NCBI RefSeq assembly: GCF_014892515.1
Contig: NZ_JADBGR010000065.1
Coordinates: 1-51,978, forward strand
DNA: 51,978 nt
From: Myceligenerans pegani
GTDB lineage: Bacteria; Actinomycetota; Actinomycetes; Actinomycetales; Cellulomonadaceae
Reading direction: 5' to 3'
Shown here: positions 8,126 to 15,032 of the stretch, one piece after another
Position numbering within the stretch: position 1 is the first letter of the stretch
How the letters are laid out: the number at the start of each line of letters is the position of its first letter
Translations under genes and position numbers: made by a program
Notes under the pieces: model-generated
Told to the model about the DNA's origin: nothing
What the model saw: only the letters and a program-made list of their open reading frames with translations
The model's database searches: none

Positions 8126-10107
8126 CAGCTGGTGGGGTAGGCGATGACCTGGGGGGACGCAAAGCTGCCTACGGCTGGGGCGCCCGTGGTGTTGATGACG
8201 TGGTTGATCCCGCCCGAGCCGTTGAGGAAGACGCTCGTCATGGAGCGGAGGGTGACGCCCGGTGTCTCCGGGACCTGGATCCCCGACTCGGTGCGGATGT
8301 CCACGCCGTTCCAGAAGTACGAGTAGACGCCCAGGCCCACGGCCTCGTGGCGCCGCACGTGGTCCGCGACCCGGTAGGACGCGTATCCGAGGCGGTCGCC
8401 GTCCGTCCACGCCTCCTGGCTGGGCGGGTCGTACGGCAGCTCGCTCTGGTAGAAGACGGTCAGGCCGTCCTCGCCGTTCCAGACGGTCTGGTTCTCCTGG
8501 TAATGCTCCACGAACAGGCCCGTGGCGGTGACGTGGTCGCCGTTCACGACGACGCCGTGCGCGCCGGTGTTGTCCTCCCAGCCGATGCCGTTGCCGTGGT
8601 CCCCGCGCCAGGCCCAGATGTGGTCCAGCAGCACGTCGTCGCTGTTCACCTCGATCGACGTGACCGCCTTGCCGACCCAGGGCCCGCCCACGCGGACGAA
8701 GACGTCGGTCAGGGTGATCGGGTCGTCGCCGTCCCGGTGGTGCCCGAGGTGTGCGTGTCCGTGGCCGTGCCCGTGTCCGTGGCCGCGCCCCTTCGCCCAC
8801 GACGGCGGGCACTTCTTCCCCACCTGGACCAGCACCTCGGACTCCGGCACGTTGGCGTCCACGGTGATGCCGGCGACGTGGATGCCGGGTGCGTCGCCGG
8901 TCACCAGCGCCGCGTTGCCGCGTGTCGGGGTCAGCGAGGCGTAGCCCAGGCCGAGCACCACGGTGTCGGGCCGGGTGACGCGAAGCGGGCGGTTCAGCTC
9001 GTACACGCCGGGCGTGAGGATCAGGTGCTTCCCCTGACGCAGCTTGCGGTTGATCGAGGCCGCCGTGTCGCGCTCGGCACGGGCGATGTAGAAGTCGTCG
9101 AGCCGTAGCGAGTCGCCCGCGGCGGCGTCCGTCGACCAGTTCACTCCCGAGGTCCCCGTGCGGGCATGCGGGGCGAAGACGCGCAGCTCGCCGTCGTCGG
9201 CGCGATAGAGGAACGGCTTCTCGCGGGTGACGGGAGTGGTGCCGAGCGACGTCTTCACGCCGACCGCGTCGTTCCCGGCCGGCTGGCCGAAGTCGGTGGC
9301 CGGCGCGCCGTCGACGCCGGAGAACACCATGTTCCAGACGCCGCCGTCCCAGGTTCCGACCTCGCTGTCGCGCGTGTACCACTGCTGCTGCGAGCCGGTC
9401 GTGATGGTGCCTTCGACCCGGGAGTTCGCCAGGTAGCCGCCCGACGCGTACTCCCCGAACCGGCCGAACACCGTCAGGTCGCCCCGGACGTCGACCCGGC
9501 GCAACGGGGCCGCCTGCGACACGGCGTAGCGCATCTGGTGCGGCTCCGCCACGCCGGCCGGGAAGGGGCGTTCGGCATCCTCGGCCGTCGGCCGCTGGAT
9601 CGGGTTGAACCCGAGGTTGGCCATGGAACGCCAGAAGCGGGTCAGCGAGCCCGGTCCCTGGCAGGCCCAGGGCGTGTCGGGGCACTCGACGTGCGGTTCC
9701 ACGTGGATCGCGCCGTTGATCAGCACATCGCCCGGCACGGCGCCCAGACCGTCGACCGACTCGTAGTAGCCGAGCTCCGCGTTGATGATGCCCTCCGCCG
9801 TGGCAGGGTCGTCCTCGCCGGCGGCACTGCCGTACACGCCCGGCTCGAAGAACACCTGGTGCCGGTCCTGGCTGAACTCCGGCTCGTCGTTCACGGAGTC
9901 CAGGAACTCGTTGATCTCGTCCGTGGACCACGTCTCGTCGATGAACGTGACGTTCGGGCCGAAGTCCGGGTCCCCGGCCGGGGCGCCGTGGTCTCTCGGG
10001 TGAGCGGCCACCGACGTCGGGAGGGCGGCGACCACGCCTCCCGCGATCAGTGCGGCGGTGATGCCCGCGCCGACACGGCGCCGTGCCCGGGGAGAATGGG
10101 GTGTCAT
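8125..10107 (-). CDS. Secreted parallel beta-helix (pectate-lyase-like) protein with His-rich insert
   Basis: 660 residues. N-terminal Sec-type signal peptide (RARRR, then a hydrophobic stretch ending ...PTSVAA before HP). The remainder is Gly/Asn/Val-rich with many short repeats of the right-handed beta-helix type. I recognise an actinobacterial secreted family from the sequence LTRFWRSMANLGFN, AVSQAAPLRRVDVRGDL and VTREKPFLYRADDGE; automated pipelines often label it adenylyl cyclase or coagulation-factor-like, names not supported by any motif here. A carbohydrate-related role is likely but unproven. Residues ~440-458 are an insertion dominated by Gly-His dipeptides. ATG 10107 is preferred over the TTG at 10116 because GGAAAGGA lies 9 nt upstream. 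Confidence 0.75.
   Translation of the reverse strand: MTPHSPRARRRVGAGITAALIAGGVVAALPTSVAAHPRDHGAPAGDPDFGPNVTFIDETWSTDEINEFLDSVNDEPEFSQDRHQVFFEPGVYGSAAGEDDPATAEGIINAELGYYESVDGLGAVPGDVLINGAIHVEPHVECPDTPWACQGPGSLTRFWRSMANLGFNPIQRPTAEDAERPFPAGVAEPHQMRYAVSQAAPLRRVDVRGDLTVFGRFGEYASGGYLANSRVEGTITTGSQQQWYTRDSEVGTWDGGVWNMVFSGVDGAPATDFGQPAGNDAVGVKTSLGTTPVTREKPFLYRADDGELRVFAPHARTGTSGVNWSTDAAAGDSLRLDDFYIARAERDTAASINRKLRQGKHLILTPGVYELNRPLRVTRPDTVVLGLGYASLTPTRGNAALVTGDAPGIHVAGITVDANVPESEVLVQVGKKCPPSWAKGRGHGHGHGHGHAHLGHHRDGDDPITLTDVFVRVGGPWVGKAVTSIEVNSDDVLLDHIWAWRGDHGNGIGWEDNTGAHGVVVNGDHVTATGLFVEHYQENQTVWNGEDGLTVFYQSELPYDPPSQEAWTDGDRLGYASYRVADHVRRHEAVGLGVYSYFWNGVDIRTESGIQVPETPGVTLRSMTSVFLNGSGGINHVINTTGAPAVGSFASPQVIAYPTS
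8736..8790 (-). repeat. Hexanucleotide repeat coding Gly-His run
   Basis: Roughly six-base periodicity (variants of GTGTCC, GTGGCC, GTGCCC on the plus strand) that encodes GHGHGHGHGHAH followed by LGHHRDGDD in the beta-helix protein. Candidate metal-binding insert and slippage-prone tract. Confidence 0.7.
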
Positions 10108-10181
10108 CGTCGACAATCCTTTCCGCGCTCAGGAGGCTCGCAGAACCCCCGAGCGGCGATGCTCGAGTTCCGTTCCGGGCG

Positions 10182-10210
10182 AGCTTAGCCGCACTGTACT
10201 TACGTGTCAG
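10182..10210 (-). promoter_or_regulatory. Candidate promoter with overlapping dyad
   Basis: Minus strand: CTGACA (10205-10210), 17-nt spacer, TAAGCT (10182-10187), upstream of the beta-helix gene. The -35 is embedded in an inverted repeat CTTAC-N6-GTAAG (10199-10214), which could be an operator. Confidence 0.45.
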
Positions 10211-10261
10211 TAAGGGGAATTGCGGCAGACGACGCCGGGCGGGCTCCGTCAGACACGCCGG

Positions 10262-11560
10262 TCATGCCGGCCGGGTCGAGCGCGTCACCGTGAAGCGGCG
10301 GTCCCGGGCGATCTGCCGGGTGGGGCCGACGACGCGCTCCAGCGCGGGCCGGTACCGCAGCGCCGAGTTGAACACCGTCCAGAGTTGGCTGCCGGGCCGC
10401 AGCACGCGGCCCGCCGTCGCGAACATGCGGTGTGCGGCGTCGGTGCTGACCGCGGCCCGGTCGTGGAACGGGGGATTGAGCAGGACCAGGTCCACGCACG
10501 CGTCGGGGAGGGACGCCCCGGCGTCGTCCCGCACGGTCCTGACCAGGTGCCCGACGCCGTTCGCCGCCGCGGTCGCATCCGCCGAGGCGACGGCGGCCGC
10601 ACTGCGGTCGGTCGCCACGACCTCGAAACCACGCAGCGCGAGCGCGGTCGCGAGGATCCCGCTGCCGCACCCGAGGTCGACGGCGAGCGCCGGCGCGGGC
10701 GCCCGCCGTTCCTGGCCGTCGCCCGCGCCCAGGTCACTCCCGTTCGCCGACGCCGGTGATCGCTGAGCCTCCGCGTGAGGCGCGCCGGGTGCGTCCTGGG
10801 CTGCGCCCGCTCCGCCGTCGTCGTCCATCGGCCCGCTGCTCGACGGCCAGCCGCCGGCCTGCTCCAGGAGGAACCGTGTGCCGCCGTCGAGTTCGGTGCC
10901 CGCGAACACCCCGCCGTGCGCGACGACGGTGACCGGCCCCGGGAAACCCGGCACGCCGCGCAGCACCTCGCGCACCGGGTAGGTCAGCGGTCGCTCGCGG
11001 GCTCCGGGCACGGGGTCGCGAGCGACGAGCAGTCGCGACTTCTGCCGTGCGAGCGACGGCTCCACCTCCGTGAAGAGCGCGCCGAGGACCTCGTTCATCG
11101 CGTGCGTCATGTGCTTGACGCGACCACCCGCGTACAGGACGACGTCGGCGGCGGCGTGGCGGGCGACCAGCTCCGCGATCTCGGTGAGCTCGGCCAGGGA
11201 CTTCGGGAGCTGGAGCAGGACCACGCGCGCGTCCCGCAGCAGGTCGGCCCCGAGGGGGCGGTGGTCGAACGAGCCGCGCCGCGCCACGAACGCGTTGGCG
11301 CGGAGGGCGGCCGTCGCGTCGACGGCGTCCTGGTGGACGCGCACGTCGCGGGCGCCCAGGCCGATCGCGCCGAGCGTGAGGGCGCCGAAACGGTCGCCGA
11401 TCGTGACGACCTCGCCGGGGCCCGCGGACCCGATCGCGTCCCGGGCCGTGTCCAGCAGCAGGCGATCCGTGGCGTCGACCGCGACCGGGCCATCGGCGCG
11501 GGAGCCGTCCTCGGGGTACGGGCGAAGGGCGCCGAGAGCGGCGGCGAGCGGATCGGTCAC
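10262..11560 (-). CDS. Class I SAM methyltransferase, RsmC/RlmG-like
   Basis: 432 residues with two domains. The N-terminal half (to ~240) is a degenerate methyltransferase-like domain; the C-terminal half has the SAM site VDLGCGSGILATALA and the N6/N2-type catalytic motif NPPFH. This two-domain plan matches 16S/23S rRNA guanine-N2 methyltransferases (RsmC, RlmG). A ~45-residue insert of Gly/Ala/Ser/Asp (about 243-290) separates the domains and is unlike the enterobacterial enzymes. GTG start 9 nt after the DUF5997 stop, no good ribosome site, so the two are probably co-transcribed. Exact rRNA target is not inferable. Confidence 0.8.
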   Translation of the reverse strand: MTDPLAAALGALRPYPEDGSRADGPVAVDATDRLLLDTARDAIGSAGPGEVVTIGDRFGALTLGAIGLGARDVRVHQDAVDATAALRANAFVARRGSFDHRPLGADLLRDARVVLLQLPKSLAELTEIAELVARHAAADVVLYAGGRVKHMTHAMNEVLGALFTEVEPSLARQKSRLLVARDPVPGARERPLTYPVREVLRGVPGFPGPVTVVAHGGVFAGTELDGGTRFLLEQAGGWPSSSGPMDDDGGAGAAQDAPGAPHAEAQRSPASANGSDLGAGDGQERRAPAPALAVDLGCGSGILATALALRGFEVVATDRSAAAVASADATAAANGVGHLVRTVRDDAGASLPDACVDLVLLNPPFHDRAAVSTDAAHRMFATAGRVLRPGSQLWTVFNSALRYRPALERVVGPTRQIARDRRFTVTRSTRPA

Positions 11561-11569
11561 GCCGGGACG

Positions 11570-11968
11570 CTACTTCGACGGCGTGTCGCGGTGGCGCCTG
11601 GGCTTGTTCTCGGCGGCGCGTTCCTCCTCGGCGCGGACGCGCGCCTGGGTCTCGCGTTCGGCGAGGAGCCACTCCGGCGGATCCGCGCGCAGCTCGTCGA
11701 TCTGCTCGGTCGTGAGGGGCTCCGTGATCCCACCGCGGGCCAGGCCCGAGATGGAGATGCCGAGCCGTCCCGCGACGACCGGGCGGGGGTGCGGCCCGTT
11801 CCGGCGCAGGTCCGCGAGCCACTCCGGCGGGTTCTTCTCGAGTTCCTCCAGCTCGGCGCGGGTGATGCCCTTCTCCTGGAACTCCGGCGGCGTCGCCGGG
11901 AGGAGGACGCCGAGCCGCTTGGCGGCGTTGATCGGCTTGATGACCTGCTGGGAGAAGGGGGTTGCCAT
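11570..11968 (-). CDS. DUF5997 family protein
   Basis: 132 residues, hydrophilic, no membrane segment. Recognised as DUF5997 from the core NPPEWLADLRRNGPHPRPVV, then GRLGISISGLARGGITEPLT and a second DPPEWLLAERETQ. The GLARGG segment within a helix-rich stretch could be a helix-turn-helix-like element; this is only an impression. Function is unknown. The start codon lies 22 bp from the GTG of the divergent LysR-effector protein, and the ATG is preceded by TATTCT plus exactly 6 nt, so the mRNA is probably leaderless. The methyltransferase follows downstream. Confidence 0.85.
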   Translation of the reverse strand: MATPFSQQVIKPINAAKRLGVLLPATPPEFQEKGITRAELEELEKNPPEWLADLRRNGPHPRPVVAGRLGISISGLARGGITEPLTTEQIDELRADPPEWLLAERETQARVRAEEERAAENKPRRHRDTPSK

Positions 11969-11974
11969 GCCCCA

Positions 11975-11984
11975 AGAATATGCT
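11975..11984. promoter_or_regulatory. Overlapping divergent -10 elements for two leaderless genes
   Basis: Minus strand: TATTCT occupies 11980-11975, then 6 nt, then ATG at 11968. Plus strand: TATGCT occupies 11979-11984, then 6 nt, then GTG at 11991. The two -10 hexamers share two base pairs, so RNA polymerase can occupy only one at a time. Confidence 0.55.
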
Positions 11985-11990
11985 TGCCTG

Positions 11991-12929
11991 GTGTCCGAGA
12001 CCTTCCGCCTCGCCTATGTCCCCGGCGCCACGCCCGGGAAGTGGGCGAGAGTGTGGCGCGAGCGGCTGCCCGACGTCGCCCTCGAGCTCGTCCAGGTCGA
12101 CCCCGCGGACGCTCCGGCCGCGCTGCGGGACGGCCGGGCCGACGCGGCGATCGCGCGGCTCCCGGTCGACACCGATGTGTTCTCCCGCATTCCGCTGTAC
12201 GAGGAGATCCCGGTGGTCTGCGTGCACCGCGACCACTTCCTCGCCGCCCTCGAGCCGGACGAGGCCGTGGCGCCCGCCGACCTCGCCGACGAGACGGTGT
12301 GGCTGCCGCGGGACGACGTGCTCTACCGGGTTCCGGGTGATCGGCTGCCCGGGTCGGGGACGACGGCGGGCTCCGGCGGTTCGGTGGCCGGTGCCGGCGG
12401 GTCGGGAGCCGATGCGGCGCCCGTGGCCGTGCCCGGGCGGGCGCCCGTCGATCCCGACGGCGTGCCGCTCGAGCGGCCGGCGACGGCGGCGGGCGCGCTC
12501 GCGCTCGTCGGCGCGGCGGCCGGGATCACGGTGCTGCCGATGTCGCTGGCCCGCCTGCACCACCGGAAGGACGTGGTGTACCGCCCGCTCGACGACGGCC
12601 CGACGGCGCCCGTCGGACTCGTGTGGCCGATCGACCGGACGACCGATCTCGTCGAGGAGATGATCGGGATCGTCCGGGGCCGGACCGTCAACAGCTCGCG
12701 AGGCAGCGGTCGATCGCGATCCTCCGGGGACGGAGGTGCCTCACCGTCCGGTTCGTCCGCGGCCGACTCGTCGGCCTCGGGGCGCGCGCGAGGGCACACG
12801 CGAGGAGCGAAGGCCGGCGACCGCACGTCGGGCCGCGCATCCGGCCGCGGGCGGGACGCGTCACGGGGACGCGGGAGGAGCCAGCCGCCGAATCAGCGTG
12901 GCAGAAATAAGCGAAGAAAGGATAAATGA
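11991..12929 (+). CDS. LysR substrate-binding-domain protein lacking the HTH
   Basis: 312 residues. It begins directly with the effector-binding fold (FRLAYVPGATPGKWARVW, then GRADAAIARLPVD, then LYEEIPVVCVHRDHF) and has no DNA-binding winged helix, which a normal LysR would carry in its first 60 residues. The second lobe is split by a ~35-residue Gly/Ala/Pro-rich insert (about 120-155). The last ~90 residues are a Ser/Gly/Arg-rich tail ending GRNKRRKDK. The same pairing with DUF5997 is familiar from other actinobacteria. An in-frame ATG at 11967 is possible, but would overlap the divergent start; GTG 11991 with TATGCT 6 nt upstream is preferred. Role unknown. Confidence 0.75.
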   Translation: MSETFRLAYVPGATPGKWARVWRERLPDVALELVQVDPADAPAALRDGRADAAIARLPVDTDVFSRIPLYEEIPVVCVHRDHFLAALEPDEAVAPADLADETVWLPRDDVLYRVPGDRLPGSGTTAGSGGSVAGAGGSGADAAPVAVPGRAPVDPDGVPLERPATAAGALALVGAAAGITVLPMSLARLHHRKDVVYRPLDDGPTAPVGLVWPIDRTTDLVEEMIGIVRGRTVNSSRGSGRSRSSGDGGASPSGSSAADSSASGRARGHTRGAKAGDRTSGRASGRGRDASRGRGRSQPPNQRGRNKRRKDK

Positions 12930-12936
12930 GAAGAAG

Positions 12937-12965
12937 TTTTCACCCTTCTCCTTTCGCCGTTATAT
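12937..12965 (+). promoter_or_regulatory. Promoter of surface protein gene 1
   Basis: TTTTCA (12937-12942), 17-nt pyrimidine-rich spacer, TTATAT (12960-12965). The same elements recur upstream of gene 2 (13785-13814). Predicted leader is about 55 nt. Confidence 0.5.
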
Positions 12966-12979
12966 CTACCGAGGTCTAG

Positions 12980-13020
12980 CTTCGAATGGTCGCGCCCTGA
13001 CGCGACGGAACTCGAAGGAG
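12980..13020 (+). promoter_or_regulatory. Leader hairpin over ribosome site, gene 1
   Basis: Stem GTCGCG/CGCGAC (12989-12994 with 13001-13006), internal loop, lower stem CTTCG/CGAAG (12980-12984 with 13013-13017). The 3' arm includes the start of the GAAGGAG Shine-Dalgarno (13014-13020), so folding would compete with ribosome binding. Confidence 0.5.
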
Positions 13021-13026
13021 AAACTC

Positions 13027-13629
13027 ATGAACCGTGTCTCTGCACTCGGGGCCGCCGCGCTCCTGGCGGTCGGCCTCGGTGTCGGCCCGGCAGCCGCGTC
13101 GCCCGCCGCATTCGAACGCGGCGCAACAGTCGTGACCTCGCAGGACGAGGAGCCCACCTGCCCGAAGGAGGGCAAGGTCGATGTACCCGGCAACGAGCCC
13201 TCGGTCACCGTCTCCGCGCCCGAGGGCATGCTCATCTCCGGTTACTGCGTCAAGGCGGGATCGATCGAAGAGGGCGACGGACCGGAATTCGTCGAACTGC
13301 CTGAACCTCTGGCCGAGGTGACGATCACACATTCGTCGGGCAAGGACATCAGTCACTACACGCTGTTCCTGGTGCCGGTACCGACGCCGACACCCACGCC
13401 GACTCCGACCCCGGAACCTACTCCGACCCCGACGCCAACGCCGACCCCCACGCCGGGGCCGTCGGAGGAGCCGACGCCGGAGCCCTCCGAGACCCCGACC
13501 ATGGTCCCCGACGGGCCTGACGAGTTGTCCTCGACGGGTGCCGGCCCGGAGGCCGGCTATGCGCTGATCGCACTCGCACTGGCCGGGGGTGGCATCGCCC
13601 TCCTCGTGCTGCGGCGCCGTCGCGTCTGA
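13027..13629 (+). CDS. Pro-Thr-rich LPXTG-like surface protein 1
   Basis: 200 residues. Signal peptide [18 protein letters not shown]...AAAS, then a ~75-residue folded domain with two Cys ([12 protein letters not shown]..., GYCVKAGS) ending [15 protein letters not shown] short [12 protein letters not shown] stalk of ~45 residues follows, and a C-terminal sorting region: LSSTG, hydrophobic helix [19 protein letters not shown], and RRRRV. LSSTG departs from LPXTG/LAXTG but the layout is that of sortase-anchored wall proteins; no sortase is in the window. Strong GAAGGAG ribosome site. The ligand or role of the domain is unknown to me. Paralogous to the next two genes. Confidence 0.85.
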   Translation: MNRVSALGAAALLAVGLGVGPAAASPAAFERGATVVTSQDEEPTCPKEGKVDVPGNEPSVTVSAPEGMLISGYCVKAGSIEEGDGPEFVELPEPLAEVTITHSSGKDISHYTLFLVPVPTPTPTPTPTPEPTPTPTPTPTPTPGPSEEPTPEPSETPTMVPDGPDELSSTGAGPEAGYALIALALAGGGIALLVLRRRRV

Positions 13630-13654
13630 CCTGACATCAACCACTGCCTGACCG

Positions 13655-13704
13655 CGTGCGCGGTCCCCGCGTGTCGTCGTACGGCGCATCGGGGGCCGCG
13701 CACG
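13655..13704 (+). terminator. Terminator of surface protein gene 1
   Basis: 14-bp stem (13655-13668 with 13691-13704, one G-U pair) around a 22-nt loop containing TGTCGTCGTACGGC. The same loop sequence and fold follow gene 2. Confidence 0.6.
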
Positions 13705-13784
13705 TAGTGGTATCGCCGGGTAAGACACCCGGTTGTCGAGCCGACGCGGCGAGAATGGGCTGAGAAGAGGTAAATGAGGAGAAG

Positions 13785-13814
13785 TTTTCACCCTTTCTTC
13801 TTTCGCGGTTATGT
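13785..13814 (+). promoter_or_regulatory. Promoter of surface protein gene 2
   Basis: TTTTCA (13785-13790), 18-nt spacer, TTATGT (13809-13814). About 100 bp around it match the gene 1 promoter/leader closely, beginning at the shared TAAATGAG before the -35. Confidence 0.5.
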
Positions 13815-13828
13815 CAACGCGGGTCTAG

Positions 13829-13867
13829 CTTCGAATAGTCGCGTCTCGGCGCGACCATTCGAAGGAG
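13829..13867 (+). promoter_or_regulatory. Leader hairpin over ribosome site, gene 2
   Basis: 15-bp stem with one mismatch (13829-13843 with 13850-13864), 6-nt loop TCTCGG. The 3' arm runs into the GAAGGAG Shine-Dalgarno (13861-13867). Stronger than the gene 1 version. Confidence 0.55.
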
Positions 13868-13875
13868 CACCCCCA

Positions 13876-14688
13876 ATGAACCGAATATCTGCACTGGGAG
13901 CCGCTGCGCTCCTGGCGGCCGGCCTGGGCGTCGTCCCCGCCGCCGCATCGCTCACCGCATTCGATCGCGGTGCAACCGTCGCCACTTCCCAGGACGACGA
14001 ACCCCCTGAGTCTGCCGAGGAAGAGACCTGTCCCAAGGAAGGGAAGGTCGATGTACCCGGCAACGAGCCCTCGGTCACCGTCTCTGCGCCCGAGGGCATG
14101 CTCATCTCCGGTTACTGCGTCAAGGCCGGATCGATCAACCAGGGCGACGGGCCGGAATTCGTCGAACTGCCGGAGCCTGTCGCCGAGGTGACGATCACAC
14201 ATTCGTCGGGCAAGGACATCAGCCACTACACGCTGTTCCTGGTGCCGGTACCGACGCCGACGCCCACACCGACGCCCACACCGACACCGACGCCCACACC
14301 GACACCGACGCCCACACCGACGCCGGAACCGACTCCGACTCCCACCCCGGAGCCGACTCCAACTCCGACCCCGGAGCCCACACCCACACCCACGCCGACC
14401 CCCACACCCACGCCGACCCCCACACCCACGCCGACCCCCACGCCGGAGCCGACCCCCACGCCGGAGCCGACCCCCACGCCGGAGCCGACCCCCACGCCGG
14501 AGCCGACCCCCACGCCGTCGGACAAGCCGACGCCGGAACCGTCCGAGACCCCGACCGTGGTCCCTGAGGGCCCTGACGAGTTGTCCTCGACGGGTGCCGG
14601 CCCGGAGGCCGGCTACGCGCTGATCGCGCTCGCGCTCACCGGGGGCGGCATCGCCCTCCTGGCGCTGCGTCGCCGTCAGCTCACCTGA
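13876..14688 (+). CDS. Pro-Thr-rich LPXTG-like surface protein 2
   Basis: 270 residues. Same plan as protein 1: signal peptide [18 protein letters not shown], two-Cys domain nearly identical to its paralogue ([20 protein letters not shown] through [14 protein letters not shown]), LSSTG sorting motif, hydrophobic helix and RRRQLT tail. It differs by an acidic insert (PPESAEEE) before the domain and by a Pro-Thr stalk of roughly 90 residues, about twice that of protein 1. The stalk is encoded by perfect short repeats, so the length difference probably arose by repeat expansion after a tandem duplication. Ribosome site GAAGGAG, 8 nt upstream. Confidence 0.87.
   Translation: MNRISALGAAALLAAGLGVVPAAASLTAFDRGATVATSQDDEPPESAEEETCPKEGKVDVPGNEPSVTVSAPEGMLISGYCVKAGSINQGDGPEFVELPEPVAEVTITHSSGKDISHYTLFLVPVPTPTPTPTPTPTPTPTPTPTPTPTPEPTPTPTPEPTPTPTPEPTPTPTPTPTPTPTPTPTPTPTPEPTPTPEPTPTPEPTPTPEPTPTPSDKPTPEPSETPTVVPEGPDELSSTGAGPEAGYALIALALTGGGIALLALRRRQLT
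14248..14520 (+). repeat. Pro-Thr coding tandem repeats (VNTR-like)
   Basis: Stalk of surface protein 2. It includes four identical 18-bp units (GGAGCCGACCCCCACGCC) at 14445-14462, 14463-14480, 14481-14498 and 14499-14516, preceded by 12- and 18-bp units of CCNACN type. The equivalent tract in gene 1 (about 13378-13455) is much shorter. Confidence 0.85.
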
Positions 14689-14706
14689 CCACCGCCACCA
14701 CACGAT

Positions 14707-14759
14707 CGCGGGCGTGGTCCCAGCTGTCGTCGTACGGCACGGCAGGGACCGCGCCCGCG
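14707..14759 (+). terminator. Terminator of surface protein gene 2
   Basis: 15-bp stem (14707-14721 with 14745-14759, one G-U pair) around a loop containing TGTCGTCGTACGGC, homologous to the gene 1 terminator. Confidence 0.65.
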
Positions 14760-14949
14760 AGCTCGTCGCGGCCCTCGCAGCCTCGACGGGCGAAAAAAGG
14801 AAAAGCAATAGTAAAGGCGCCAGGGTCGACGTCGATGAAATCGCCGTCCAACTGTTCTCGTTCTTCCCTGTTCGCGTCAATGAGAATGGGTGAAAAATCG
14901 AGCTGGGGGCCGCATTCGACTTGCAACGATATTGCGGGAACATCGGGCT

Positions 14950-14978
14950 TTGGCGTTTCCGCCGATCGGCGCTACTGT
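14950..14978 (+). promoter_or_regulatory. Promoter of surface protein gene 3
   Basis: TTGGCG (14950-14955), 17-nt spacer, TACTGT (14973-14978). Leader of about 48 nt to the ATG. Unlike the promoters of genes 1 and 2. Confidence 0.5.
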
Positions 14979-15032
14979 TCGGGCTGTTGCGCGCGCATCG
15001 GAGCGTGACACACCCAGCTGAAGGGGGATCTC

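Larger units (their letters stand above)
14689..15032. other. Intergenic region between surface genes 2 and 3
   Basis: 344 bp with no convincing gene. It holds the gene 2 terminator (14707-14759), an A-rich patch near 14793-14815, a GAGAATGGGTGA string resembling GAGAATGGGCTGA found before gene 2 (13752), and the gene 3 promoter (14950-14978). Confidence 0.55.

Noticed and set aside
8125-10107. Adenylyl cyclase, the label often attached to this family
   Set aside because: No cyclase motif; the protein is secreted and has beta-helix repeat character.
14445-14516. Regular 18-bp repeats resembling a CRISPR or satellite array
   Set aside because: No spacers; units are in frame and encode the Pro-Thr stalk of a surface protein.
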